Shown here: piece after piece, positions 47,201 through 58,734 of the stretch | Layout of the letters: every line of letters starts with the position of its first letter | How positions within the stretch are numbered: the first letter of the stretch is position 1 | Origin: Caecitellus pseudoparvulus | Taxonomy: Eukaryota; Bigyra: Bicosoecida | Reading direction: 5' to 3' | Assembly (NCBI GenBank): GCA_965644315.1 | Contig: CBFFRQ010000066.1 | Span: 372,001-436,000 of the forward strand | DNA: 64,000 nucleotides | Translations under genes and position numbers: made by a program | The notes under the pieces: generated by a model | What the model saw: the letters and a program-made list of their open reading frames with translations, nothing else | What the model was told of the DNA's origin: nothing | Databases searched by the model: none

Positions 47201-50200
47201 GCTCCGTCTGCGACGCCATGGTGGATTGCATCCTGGGCACAGGCAGCGAGGCGGCGGGGGGGGCAGCCGCCTCCCCCCCCCAGCACTCCCTCGCCCAGGC
47301 CACCGCAGCCACCACGGCCAGTTTGGGCGGCGGGTGGTGGGCGGCGGGGGACGCCTCTGCCGCCGCTGGCCTCTCAACCGCGCTGCAGCAGCAGGGGCAG
47401 GCTGCGACGAGGGCCGTGTCCGCCGCGCCGCTGATGCGCCCTCGCGTGGCTCGGCACCATGCGACGTCAGGTCGAGGGCACGCCGCCCGCATCGATGCGG
47501 CACGTGCCAAGCGTGCCATGGCTGCGTTTCACGCAGGAGTGGCCGCCGCTGAGGCGGCTGGGGCGGGGGGAGGTGTAGCGCCAGGGGGGAGTACGGGTGG
47601 CGCCCAGGGCACTGCGGCGCCTGGGCCCACCAGCCGCCTGGCTGGGCCCACCCGCGAGTCAGACGTCACCCGTGCTGCCCTGCTGCACCAGCTGCATCGC
47701 CCCGGGGAGGCGGACAAGGCCTGGCACCTGCTGCGCAGCATGGCAGGGGCCTTTCGCCACGCAGGGGGGGGAGGCACCACCCTGCGTGCGGGAGGCTCCG
47801 TGTACGCACTGCTGCGGGGACTGTGGAGCGCCCTCGTGCAGCGCCAGCCACTGCAGGTGACTGTGGGGGGGGAGGGCGAGGGGGGCAGTCCCCCCGCCAC
47901 GCCCCCTGCCGGGCTGTGCCTGCGTCCACCCCCTTCGCCCGCCAGCCCCCCCCCCTCCACCCCGGAGCCGTGGCCTGAAGTGCTGCTGGTGGCCGTGTCC
48001 AGCCTCACGAACGGGGACCTGGCGGCTGCCGTGGAGGTGGGGGAGGTGTCCCCCGCCCCCGCTGCCCTGCTCACGCACAGCTCCCCTGCCGCCTTGGACA
48101 GCCTCAGCGCTGAAGGCACGTCCGGACTGGCCGCGCCCCTGCCTGAGGGCCTGTCCGCGCTGCTGGGCCTGCATGTGAAGGGGGGCGCTGTGGCCCGACT
48201 GCCCACGTCCCCCCTGGGCTCCCCCCGTGTCGCCAGCAGCCCCCTGGCAGGCAACCCAGCCTACCGCCGGGGGGGGGACTCGCACACCTTCCTCCTGCCC
48301 GCCGTCACGGTGCTGCCGCTGACCCAGCTCGCTGCCACCTTCGCGCCCAACCGGGGGGACCGTGTCATCCACGCCAAGGGAGACCTGCTGGCCACCCTGG
48401 CCACTTGGTGGCCAGGCGCTGCTTCTGGTCGGGGGCAGGAGACCGGGGGGCTCCCCGTGCCCCCCTCGCAGGGGGGGGCGTCGCGCCCTGTCCCTCCCCG
48501 GAACATGGTGGTGGCAGTGGGGGGAAGTGGGGACACCAGTGGCAGCACCCCCCCCTACACCCCCTCTTCCCTCTCCCTGACCTCACACATGGCCACTCTG
48601 CGGGGGCAAGCGGACGGGACCTCCCCCCCGCCACACCTGCAGCACGCCGCCAGGGGCCACGCCACCGCCCATCTGGACGTCGTCACCTCCTCCGTATCCC
48701 AACCAGCGGACCACGCCACCGTGGCGGCGCCGGCGCTCTGGCGCATCATCTCCGCATCACACGCAGCCCAGGCAGCGCCCTACCCTCTGCGCCGCCTGCT
48801 GCCACCCGGCACACAGTCCAAGGTGCACTTGCGTATGGATGGTGGCACCGTGCTGCTTGGGCCACCGGACACGGCCCCGGAGCTGACACCGTCCACCCCC
48901 CCTCCTGCAGCGCAGCGCACCCCCCGTCGCAGCTGGGTGGACCATCTGGGTCTGGGCAGGCTGTTCTCCTCAAGCAAGCCGCCGACCCCGTCCACACCGG
49001 CTGGCGCAGAAGCAGGGGGGGGGGCAACCAGCCCGGCCAGTACCGGGGATGAGGCCGGCCACGCGCAGGGAACAGGCGAGCACTGCCGCCTGGGGCAGGT
49101 ACCCACACTGTGCGGGGAGGGGCAGCTGGCGTTTGCAGTGGCCTTGCGGGTGTCACAGCCCCTACTGCGCCTGCCCAGTGCCGCGCCGCCCATCGGACCC
49201 ACCCTGGTGGCGGCACTGGCGCGCCCCATGTCCGTGACTGTTACCCTGCCCGTGCCGCTGGCGGCCTGCACACCGCAGTGGATGGACACGGCGGAGGCAG
49301 ACCAGGCACAGGCCACGGTGTGGGGCGTCTGGGCGCTCTTCCCCTCTCAGGCGTGGCTCGTGGGTGCCTGGTCGGCACTGGCTGCCCCGCCGCCGGCTGT
49401 CGTGCCTGCCACGGGGCACACGGGCACTGTCGGCATAAGTCAGGCCCAGCTGGATGCGCAGGCGACAGCTGCCCCACACATGCACTCCCTGTCGCGCAGG
49501 GGGCGTCGCAGCATCACTGCGGGGGGGCCTGCGGGCGCTGCTGCTGTGGGGGAGACGCTGGGCACGGCAGGGGCAGGTCGCGCGACTGACCGTGCCTTTC
49601 CCGCGCCCGATGATAAGTCGCGCTTGGCCCTCGTTCTGCCGCACTTGCAGGCCCAGGGCTCAGCGGGGCTGGTGGACTTGGAGGACTGGCTGGTGCAGGG
49701 CATCAGCTTGGCGGCGCTGCGGCGCCTGCACTGGGCCTCCGAAGCGCAGGCGGTGTGGGAGAATCCCGCCCTGCGTGGCAGTCACGCCTCGCTGCCTGCC
49801 TTCTTGGAGGCGGTGGGGGCCGCAGCCGTGGACACCCTCACTCCCAGCGAACGCGGGCTGTTCGACCTTCACGACGCAGACGCTGCCTGGGTGCAGCAGC
49901 AGCAGCAGCAGCAGGCGCAAGTGCGTGTCACCTCACTTGACGCAGCTCCGAGCAGCCGAGCTGCGGAGGACGGGGAGACTGGGCCAGAAGAAGCACCTGC
50001 CCTGTCCACGACCATGGAGGCAAGTGATGACGAAGCAGGGAGTGTGGAAGAAGCTGTGTGTGCCGACGAGGACGACAGCGCGGGCGAGGGTGGCGGCAGT
50101 CCCGCCGCCGGCGCACCCACCCCGCCAGCACACGGCAACTTGAGCCCTTCCAGTGTGCCAGACAGCAGCCCGACGGAACACACACCCCGTCAAGGGGGCT

Positions 50201-51537
50201 TGACCCGCCGGCGGTCTCGCATGACGAAGCTCCTGCGCCCAGCCTCCCTTCGGAGGCACTACGCCTCCGTGCAAGGCCGGTTGCCGGGGCAGGGTCCGGA
50301 GGCGGTGCCCCTGCTGCCGACGCAGCGGCGGGTGGCGCTGTGGTACACCCACGGCGATGCGCACGCCGCCGGTTGCCCGGGCTGGGAGCAGCCCCAGTTC
50401 AAGGACTGTGCCACGCGCTTCTCCCCTGAGCTGATTGAGGTGTACTTCCGCCCTGGCCGAGCCACCGCCCTTTCTCCCCGCAGCCGGGCAGGCACCAGCT
50501 CCAGTTCCCCTGGCAGTACGCCAGCCCAAGCCGCGCCCATCAACCGACCTGGCCGAGCGCCGTCGGATGCAAAGACATACTCCCCCCACGTCTACTTCAG
50601 GGGCGTCCAGCAAACCCGGCAGGAGCCGGGCGGTGCCACGCCAACTCGCCATCGAGCCGCGTCCCAGCTCGCGCCCCGTGCACCGCAAGGGCGCTCTTCT
50701 GCGCTGCAAAAGGCGGCGTCTGCACGCACACTGCTCAAGCCTGGTCATGGTGCTTCCCACACGCGTGCCACCCTTGCAGATGTTCTTTCGCGCCGGGCTG
50801 GGCAAGCCGAGCACGCATGGCACGGCCCTGCTTCCAGCGTGCGCAGCACCCCCACCAAGGCAGATGCCGATGCAGAGCATGCTGCTGATGTCAAGGCTGC
50901 CGAGGAAGCGGGGCTGCACTGGGCACCACACCTCGTCAAAGCCTCCAAAGACGGCTTCCCCGTTCTCCCGTACCCCCTGGCCTTGGAAGCGCCCTTCCAC
51001 TGCGTGCATGCCGCGCTGCGGGCAGCCCTCATGCAGGATGCAGCGCATGCCGTGCTGCGCCACGAAGAATGTGAAACTGCCACTCTGAGCACGCTGCCTG
51101 CTCAGCACGCTGTGCCGGACGCGCCAGAGGGCCGGCGGGAACGTGCGCGACCAGCAGTTTCGTCGGCGCACTTGGACTTGGCCCGTCAGCTGGCTGAGGC
51201 AGCGGCAGCAGGCGAGACGTCTTCCGATGAGGAAGTTGAAGAAGAGCCGAGTGAGGAGGCAGCACCAGGCAGCAGCCATCGGTCGTGTACTGTCAGTTCA
51301 ACCCTCGCCCAGCGCGGCGACGCCCCCGGCCTTGATGAAGAAGCGAGCGGCGGGGAGGAGCCCTCTGCGGCAGGCCCTGACGTGTCAACGCCTGCTGCGG
51401 ACGCTGCCGAGGTGCACCTGCGACGTCGCAAACCCCCTTTGCGCAGCCAGCCCAGCTGGGCCACGGCGCTGCTGATCAGCATGGGCGGGCACATGTGGAC
51501 GAGTTACGAAGTGCGGGAGGACTACTTTGCGCCCTAG
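44222..51537 (+). CDS. Very large TBC-domain Rab GTPase-activating protein
   Basis: Two exons: 44222-44279 and 44381-51537; the intron (GTGAGT...TTTGCAG, 101 nt) has phase 1 and joins to SAGL-D-ERASL. The product is about 2,404 residues. The TBC domain spans about 295-710: GVPSELRGWWW entry helix, an Arg-finger motif I-x-x-D-x-x-R-T (IANDLRRT, 338-345), and a Gln-finger motif YCQGMNF (530-536). Downstream helices are RLWDLYFSQGPKVLFTLALALL. Both catalytic fingers are present, so GAP activity is expected from family knowledge. The rest is mostly low-complexity Pro/Gly/Ala with islands of order (about 715-1010; 1755-1850). A (CAG)7 tract and acidic stretches lie near the C-terminus. No PH, GRAM or PTB domain is recognised. 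The gene is convergent with the RND gene, with 56 bases between them. Confidence 0.85.
49894..49914 (+). repeat. (CAG)7 tract coding for seven glutamines
   Basis: Seven uninterrupted CAG codons follow W-V in the TBC protein. This is a short trinucleotide repeat and potentially length-polymorphic. Confidence 0.9.
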
Positions 51538-51593
51538 GCAGTGCTGGGGAATCAGAATACATTCAATCGCGCAAATAGGCGCCATGCAGTGAG

Positions 51594-54500
51594 CTACTTC
51601 GACTGCCCGGGTGCGGTGGCTTCTGAGCTTGAGTCTTTCGCAGCGACAGCTTTGTGGCGCTTGGCTCCACAGCCTTCCAGCACCTGGCTGGACAGCTGCA
51701 GCAAGACGGGCAGCAAGACGAACCCATGCGTGAATCCGAACAGCATGCTGACGCCCAGAAACATGCGGAAGAAGGTCCGGAAAATGGAGCTGTTGGCAAA
51801 GGCGATGGGCAGCAGCGCGAGGAAAGTGGAAAAGGCGCCGTTGAACACGCTGGTGCCCAGCCCCGTCAGGGCCACGTCAAGCGCTAAGGTTGAGTGTGGC
51901 ACACCTTCGGGTGGCGCCGCCCTAGTTTTGCTTTGTCTGGCTGAGGCGAGGGCGGACTTTGCAACCAACTCGGGGCGTGCCATGGGGTTTTCGTTCGTGC
52001 CTGGAGGGGCGCTCGCCAGCGCCACATCCGCCGGCGTGCGGGGCTGCTCATCATCCACCATGGGATGCGAGAAGGAAACCTTGCGCTTGCGCGGGGCGGG
52101 TGCTGCCGAGTGCCGGAGATTGGCCATTTCGTGAGCGAATGCATGCGCAATGTGGGCTGAGTAGTCCAGAGCGAGGCCCAGGGACAGGATGAGGCAGACG
52201 ACAGAAATGGAGTTCAGCCGCAGGCCCCACCACCAAATGAGCCCCAGCAGGGCCAAGTCCACCATGAGCAGTACAGCGACGACCAGCAGGGCGGACGTGG
52301 CGGACCCCAGGAAGAGCAGGGACAGCAGCACGACGCCACATGATGCAAGTGCGATGTTCAGCAACGCCTCGTCCACAATGATCGCGTCCAGCTCTGTGAA
52401 CAGGTACCACACCGAGAATGCGCGCTGGGGAATGTCGTACCTGGCCCCCTGGTCCCGCACCAAGTCCCGCACGCCGAAGACGGTGACGACCTGGTCCGCT
52501 GTGTTGCGAACGCCAGATGGCTCGTGGCGCGCAGTGTACCGCAAACCCTGCACGACACCCATGCAAGCTGCCACGCCAGCTCTTCCTCGAGCACAGTCTG
52601 CGGCAGATGCGCCACTTCGAGGGCGTGCACTCCACGCCACGCGCACGTGGGACTCAAACAGGGTGTCAGGCGTGGAAACGTTCAGCCACGTCGCCAAGGC
52701 AGTTCCAAACTCCACACAGGAGGAGGAGTTGAACAGGGTGTAGCCGGGGTACTCGCCACTGCTGCGCATGGGCACCGTGGAGTTGGCTGAAACGAGGCGG
52801 GTGGCCCACTGTGCCCTGGCTGCGTCCACAGCAGCTGGCATGGGCGCCAGCATGGTGGCAGGCGCGGACAGCCAGAACAGGAAGCGTGGGTACCACCAAG
52901 GGTCCTCCAAGGATGTGGGCACGACCCACTCAGGCTGCTGCTGCAGCGCCACGCGTGTGTCCTGGATGAGCCGCAGGGTTTGTGTGCAGGGCGACGGGGA
53001 GTACACTGTGGTGTCCCCCGGTGCAGGTGGCACGGCCTGTCCGGCATTGCCCGGCAAATCAGCGAGCGCCGTGACATAGACGTCAAAGTCGGACAGCGCG
53101 GCGGAGTCGAAGACCGTTTCAACTGTGTTGACCCAGTCAAGCACGTACGAGTCGTCTGGCACCAAGTCGCTGACTGGCTGACCCGTGCGCACTTGGGTCA
53201 CTGCCCACGCGGAGAATGCGACGACAGCCCCGAACACGCCAATGACCACAGCCTGCGTCACAGGCTGCGCCAGGAAGGGCACGTAGTATGTGTGAATCAA
53301 GGCAGCCAAGCGGGACTGCTTCTGCAGGGATGGGTTCTCAGGGGCTGGTGGCGAAGCCGGGACAGTGGCGCCTGGCGTCGAGGGGGCCTCGCGTTTGCAG
53401 CTCGTGAAGCAGCACAGCACGTCCCAGCGCTGGGCCGCCTGGCGCCGGCTGTCCAGCTCCAGCGCTGCGGTGAAGAAGAGGATTTCCAGGATGAGAATCC
53501 AGGCCACAGCGGAAGCCGCGTACTGTGTGAACCAGCGCAGAGCAGGCACAGTGGTGAGGGAGCCAACGCCAAACGCGAGAACGTCAGTCAGCGACGTGAA
53601 CACGATGGACATGCCCTCGGACGCCAGCGCGGAGGCCTTTGCCACCACCTCTGGGTCCTCCCCTTCGTCGTCCACGACTCCTTCGTCGCCGTGCCCCGGC
53701 GCACGGTACAGGCCCACCTTGACTGGGAAAAACAGCACCCGCACTCGGGGCGGCGGGCGGCGGTCGGCGTTGGCACGGGCGTCCCAGGCCGCCGCCATGA
53801 CGTACGAGTCATCCACGCCGATGGCCAGCAGGATGAGGGGCAGGATGAGATTCAAGGTGGTGAACGGCACGCCGCCCGCGGCAGCGATGCCGTACCCTGC
53901 GGCGACGCTCAGCAGCACGACCACCAGCCCCGCACCGGCGAGGGACACGCGCAGGCCCACCATGGACGGCGTACGGGTCAGGACGCAGACCGAGTACACG
54001 AACATGAGCGTGAAACCAATTATGGTGTAGGTGATGTCCCCTGAAATGGCTCGCGACAGCTCCCGGCCGATGGAGAAACGTGCCAGCTCGTGCAGCTGCA
54101 GCCCCGGCGGGTCCCGCCGCACGGCATCGAACCACGCCTGCACCCACTCATCCACATCTGCCGCGCTGACAGCCCCCCGCGCCTCCACGACATACACCAC
54201 CTCCACACTGCGCACGGTCTTGGCCTGCAGATCCACGCCCCCCAGCACGCTGGTGTAGTCAGGGAAGGCGGCGAGGAGCTCGTCGAAACGCTGGGAGGCA
54301 TTCTTTGAGCCGTCGGGGCCAAAGATGCCGGCCGGGGACATGCTCCAGGACCCCAGGCCCAGAGCTCCTCCTATGAAGCACTGCTGCGTTCCCGGCACGA
54401 GCGTGCAGAGGTCTTGGTAGGAGAACCCCGCGGAAGTGTTCAAGGCAAGCAGGTCTTGGTGCAACTGTAGCAGCCGGCGCATGTTGCCGTCTGACAGGAT

Positions 54501-54899
54501 GTTCTGATCAGGGCTTCCCTTGCTGGGGAGAACATACAGAGAGTTGGGACTCTGGGATGATGCGAACACTGAGGTGTACACCGCCTCATCTGCCCGCGCC
54601 CGGGTGCCGATGGCTGTGTGAAAGGGCGAAACGAGCGTGCAGTTTCTGGCTGCCAGACGAAGCTGGGCGCCTGGGGCGCAGGCAGGGCGCCTCGCAGGCA
54701 CGCACGACTCCACACTTGCTCGTTCCCCTCTTCCACTTGCAGGCGAAGAAACCCCAGGGAGGCAACGCTCACCACCAAGCAGCTGAGGGTCGATATCAGC
54801 GGGGAGAGCGTGGAGCACAGTCGACGCTGGCCAAGCACCGCACGACGCACCAGGCCACCATGGTCGCCACAGGTGCCTTGATGGCAGTTTTGGTCATCT
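51594..54899 (-). CDS. Patched/RND-family transporter with sterol-sensing domain
   Basis: Exons predicted: 54853-54899, 54706-54782 and 51594-54613, giving 1,047 residues. Both donors are GTGCGT. The splices give TM1 (VATMVACCLVVSVASLGFL), then RLQVEEGNEQVWSP-IGTRARADEAV, the normal start of patched-related proteins. Topology is 12 helices with two large lumenal loops. Helices 2-6 (about 234-420) form the sterol-sensing domain with GVDDSYVM (about 305-312) in TM4. The second half carries GLALDYSAHIAHAF (about 855), the matching TM10 acidic residue of RND pumps. Cys-rich loop 1 (CTLVPGTQQCF) resembles PTCHD proteins. The family moves sterols or other lipids, driven by ion gradients. The substrate is unknown. 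Residues 915-945 are a basic cytoplasmic insert. Confidence 0.85.
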
Positions 54900-55546
54900 T
54901 GTAAATAACCCTGTCGAAAGCAGCGCAGCGTCAATGTGCGGGAGGGCTGCCAGGGAGGCTCGCTGCGCGCCGACAAGCAGCACAACCAAATTTCCGCACG
55001 CCTTGGCCTACTGCCCCGTACCTGAACAACAGCACATGCACCTGCTTGGCGATCCACTGCAGGGGTGTATCATGGCCTCCCATAGTGTTCTGTCCCCTGA
55101 CGTGCCCCTCGTTCCTGGCTGTGGCCTGCGCAAGGACTGAAGGCGCCTGCGGGAGGCGGCCCGATGCTTCGGCCGAGGGTGTGGTGTCGTGTCGCCGACA
55201 CGATCGAAGCGCAGGAGGGGGGGGGCGAAGCCGCACAGCCAGCGCAAGCCACCACGGAGGTGCGCACCGCACGGCCTCGAAGTGTCTACCTGGCAGGGGC
55301 CGGGGTAGTGATGCATTTGATGGCGTTGGTGCGATTGTGCGAACGCGCCAAGGAGGTCCGTGGCACAACCCAACCCCCCACTTCGCCTCCGTGCGGCGCC
55401 GCACACGTGCCCACTGACACGGCCCTGCTCCAAGATGCCCGGCTGCATGGATGGCGGTGCTACAGGAGGGGCTAGAGCCCCTTCCGCGGCGGGGCAATCG
55501 AAGGCAGCGCCTGACAACGAGCCGGCCCACCACATCTCCCCTGGCT
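54900..55546. other. Intergenic spacer, RND gene to ankyrin gene 2
   Basis: Both flanking genes are on the minus strand. These 647 bases hold the RND promoter and the 3' end of the ankyrin gene. Long frames on both strands show no domain signal. A short poly-G run at about 55218-55226 is the only simple feature. Confidence 0.4.
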
Positions 55547-56503
55547 TCACCTGCCGCCTCCCTGCGCAGCGCGTAAGAGCAGCAGCGCCCTTCGAGCAGG
55601 GCGAAAGGCCGTGCCAGACCACAGGGCGGCAGAGTATGCCTTGGGACATGCCTCGTCCAGCACTGTGGCCTGGGATAGCGGAATGGCCCGACCACCCGGG
55701 TGTGTCAGCAGCAAGCCCACAACGCCCAGCTGACCCACCTCCAGCGCAGAGCACAAGGCACGGTACCTCCTTCCGCAGATGTCTATGCGTCTGTCCCCGG
55801 ACAGTGCCAGCAGCTCCTCCACCACGCCGGTGTGGCCCTGTCTGCACGCCTCAACAAAGGCACTGTCACTGTCCGCGTGAACGTCCACCAGCAGCGGCCC
55901 AGAGAGAGCTAGCAGCTCGCGCACAACTGCGAGGTGGCCGCCTTTGCACGCCTCAGTCAGGGGCCTGTCACGCCCCATGGGCGCTGCGTTCACCGGCACA
56001 CCTGGCAAGGCCAGCAGGCGTCGCACAATGCCCACGTGGCCAGTGGCACAGGCTGCGTGCAGGGGCCACTCGTGTGGTGGCATGAGGCGTTGAAAGTCAA
56101 CGTGCTCGGCCAGTGGCTCGGCCAGCAGTGCGTCCAAGAGGGCCTCGTCTCCGGCCTTGCAGGCAGCTTGAAACGCCCGGCCTGCCTTGGCCATGCGCAC
56201 CTTGCCCTCGTCCGACACACGCTCAAAGATCGCGTGCACCATGCGCGTGTACAGTTGCATGCTGGCGTATTCGCTGACCACCACCAGGCCAGGCTCTGCC
56301 AGCAGTGGCGAAGACACAGGGTGCTGCAGCAGCACCAGGCCGACTGCCTCGCCAGCCATCTTGCGACCCGCTGCCCCCAGCAACCCGGCGCACACGGTCT
56401 CCGCGGAGACAGTGCCCCTGCCTGAGGGTATGCATTGGTCTAGGATGTGCTCAACCTCCGTGGCCCTCCCAGCCCGCACTGCCTTGATGAGTTCCGCGTC
56501 CAT
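55547..56503 (-). CDS. Ankyrin-repeat protein 2
   Basis: The product is 318 residues from the ATG at 56503-56501. The frame is open further upstream but would run into the neighbouring gene's 3' end, so the later ATG is preferred. About five clear repeats are visible (WPLHAACATGHVGIVRRLLAL, RPLTEACKGGHLAVVRELLALSG, SAFVEACRQGHTGVVEELLALSG), with degenerate ones in the first 130 residues. The loops carry VDVHAD, as in ankyrin protein 1, and the C-terminus repeats its cap: WSGT-x6-R-x-ALLLLRAA. The two genes are clearly paralogues. The function is unknown beyond protein binding. Confidence 0.8.
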   Translation of the reverse strand: MDAELIKAVRAGRATEVEHILDQCIPSGRGTVSAETVCAGLLGAAGRKMAGEAVGLVLLQHPVSSPLLAEPGLVVVSEYASMQLYTRMVHAIFERVSDEGKVRMAKAGRAFQAACKAGDEALLDALLAEPLAEHVDFQRLMPPHEWPLHAACATGHVGIVRRLLALPGVPVNAAPMGRDRPLTEACKGGHLAVVRELLALSGPLLVDVHADSDSAFVEACRQGHTGVVEELLALSGDRRIDICGRRYRALCSALEVGQLGVVGLLLTHPGGRAIPLSQATVLDEACPKAYSAALWSGTAFRPARRALLLLRAAQGGGR

Positions 56504-56720
56504 GTTGGAGCTTGGAGGACAAGTGCACTGCACCTGCGCAGCGGCCAAGTTGCGAAGGGTGCAGCCTGAGGCTTCAGGAGTTGCTCGCGTGGCATGCATC
56601 AGAGGTTTCAGGCCGCAACGTGACTGGGTTGAGGGAAATGTGATTTGCCCCACCACTGCTTGGCAGGGCACTTCTCGCAACAAAAGCTGGGTGGATGCGG
56701 TGGCGAAGCTGCTGTTGCCG

Positions 56721-58306
56721 TCAAAACGCCAGGCCAGCTGTGAAGCCACCGTACACGTCATCATCAGCTGGATGTGCCCCTCCAGCCTTGCGTTGAGAGA
56801 GCCCAGCCGGCGGGGTGTTGGCCTGTGGCACGGTGGTCACAGGTGACACGTGGTCTGCAGCTGGCGCTGCCAGCGGTGGTGGCGTCGGGGCGGCAGCCTT
56901 GGGGCTTGGCGGGGGGGTGGGGCCTGGGGAGCCGCCTGTCCCAGAGCCAGACATGGCCGGCGCTGGGCTCTGGGCCCCACCCTCCCCACTGCTTCCGTCC
57001 GCCGCCAGGCCACTGGCCAGCAAACCTGCCATCGCCACTAGCTTGCCCACGAGAGACTTCCCGCAGCGCATGGGCGCCGCAGAGGAAGGTGGCGCTGCCC
57101 CTGGCTCCCCGTACACCAGCGTCAGCAGCAGCTGCAGCAGCCCCAGCAAGTTCGGCAGGGTGACACTGAGCAGGAGGTTCGTGTCCACCGCCACTGCCCC
57201 CAGCCCCAGCAGCGGCAGGCGCACGCCGAACATGTGCGCCTCCCAGAACCCCGCTATGATATCGATTTTCCGCAGGCACAGCGCCTGCGCCACCATCTCA
57301 GTGGAGGAGTAGGAAGCGAACACACCTGCCAGGCGCACTTGGGCCAGGCGAAGGCCCTCCACTGCCCCCGTCACGGCGTCATTCAGCAGCTTGGCGCGGT
57401 ACAGGAGGAGCAGGAACATGCAGTTCAGAACAAAGGCCAGAGCAGCCACGGGCCCATTCTGTGTCACGTACGCTGCCGCCAGCAACAGAAGGTACACGGT
57501 CAAGAAGCCGCTGAGCCACAGCTCGTCCACGGCGTGCACGCGCACTGACAAGCCGAACCAGCCAGTGGACACCGTCTGTGGAGGGGCAGGGAAGGTCCCG
57601 CCATCCTCAGCACTCTCGTCCAAGGTGGCCTGTGGATGAGGTGGCTGCTGAGTCGACGGCGCGGCGGCTGTGGTTTGTGGGTCGTTCGACTCGCCCCGCC
57701 ACCGGCGCCGGCGGCTTTCGAGTTCCGAGTGGAACTTGTCAAACTTGCCGCCTTTTGCCGCTTTTTGGGGCTGGCGGGTGTCCCTGCGCTCCTTGCGCTG
57801 CTTCCCCCGACCGCTGCCGTCGTGAGCTGGCTCGCGGTCTTTGGGCGGCTCCTCAGGTTCGCCGCCCGCGTCGCTCACGCCCTCCAACACGGACTCCCCA
57901 GGAGACAAGACCATGTCGTCGCCTTTCAGGGCCTCGAAGATTCCAGTGCCGCTCGCGATGCGGGCTTGCAGGCGCTGGAAGCCTGCGTGCCACTGCAGCA
58001 GACTCTCCTCACTGCGTTTGTAGTCTCGCCACTTGTCACCTTGGCGCGGAATGAACAGGCTGTAGTTCCCCCGGAAGTCCGTCACAGCACCCGTCATCTC
58101 ATCCATAGAAGCCAGCAAGGTCACTGCAAGCGGGCCGGGTGCAGCGTCGTTGCGAGGGGCCGCAGAGAAGGCGCAAGACGCGAGCGGAAATTGTTTCCCC
58201 AACTCGCCCCTCCGAACGCACCGTACGGCGTGAACAGCACCGGAATGCCGAACGCCACGACTGCAACCACAATGGTTGCAAGGGTATTCACCGTCACAAG
58301 CACCAT
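56721..58306 (-). CDS. Unrecognised multi-pass membrane protein
   Basis: Two exons: 58222-58306 and 56721-58123; the intron is 98 nt, donor GTGCGT, phase 1, and the product 495 residues. Residues 5-27 form a signal anchor or first helix. A short conserved-looking segment follows (GAVTDFRGNYSLFIPR, about 40-56), then a charged, Lys/Arg-rich cytoplasmic stretch (about 110-190). Two closely spaced helix pairs lie at about 230-275 and 332-368. The tail is Pro/Ser/Gly-rich and ends in DDDVYGGFTAGLAF. The hairpin-like pairs recall ER-shaping or scaffold proteins, but I do not recognise the family. An alternative donor (GTTGGG, a few codons later) would add three residues. Confidence 0.65.
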
Positions 58307-58734
58307 GCTTGGCACAGCTGCTAACCCTGACCCCCAACACCAGCACCTTCGACGTCTGACGTTTCGCTGGCTTTCGTGCCGTAATGCGCCCGGCGCAAGG
58401 CGCGTCAAAAAGGCACTTCTCCTGAGGCCTGCAGTGCAGGCATGCAATACAGGGGTGCAGAGTCATGGGTTTGTACGGTGAATACAATCTTGTGTGTTTT
58501 CTGCGAATGCCCGGAGCAGCATGCTATCAAACTGCTTGAGGGATTCTCCGACTTTCCTTGTAGATTCGTTGTTCAAACTCTCAGTGCTGTCCTGTGCACA
58601 CCTGTCTGCTCAATATTTTATCTCTTCCCAATATTGAAGCACTTCAACACTCAATCTTTGCACGCTCTGCCCCCCTTTACAAACACAGTCCTTCCCCTGC
58701 AGGCACACGCACGTGGCTTTGCTGCGCATCCAGC
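58307..58734. other. Divergent intergenic region with an AT-rich patch
   Basis: These are the promoters of the membrane-protein gene (minus) and the TMEM53-like gene (plus). Bases about 58480-58680 are unusually AT-rich for this window and contain two CAATATT copies about 25 bases apart. No gene is visible. Confidence 0.4.

Noticed and set aside
49933-51279. 448-codon antisense frame at the 3' end of the TBC gene
   Set aside because: It is a shadow of GC-rich sense coding sequence without a domain.
54931-55847. Minus-strand frames of 250-280 codons in the spacer after the RND gene
   Set aside because: They have no recognisable domain, Arg/Cys-rich random composition, and partly overlap the ankyrin gene in another frame.
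56504-56764. Upstream extension of ankyrin protein 2 by 87 codons
   Set aside because: It would overlap the last codons of the adjacent minus-strand gene and shows no ankyrin or targeting signal; the ATG at 56503 starts a typical ankyrin N-terminus.
57636-58481. 281-codon plus-strand frame opposite the unrecognised membrane protein
   Set aside because: It overlaps a spliced minus-strand gene with clear membrane helices and has no motif.
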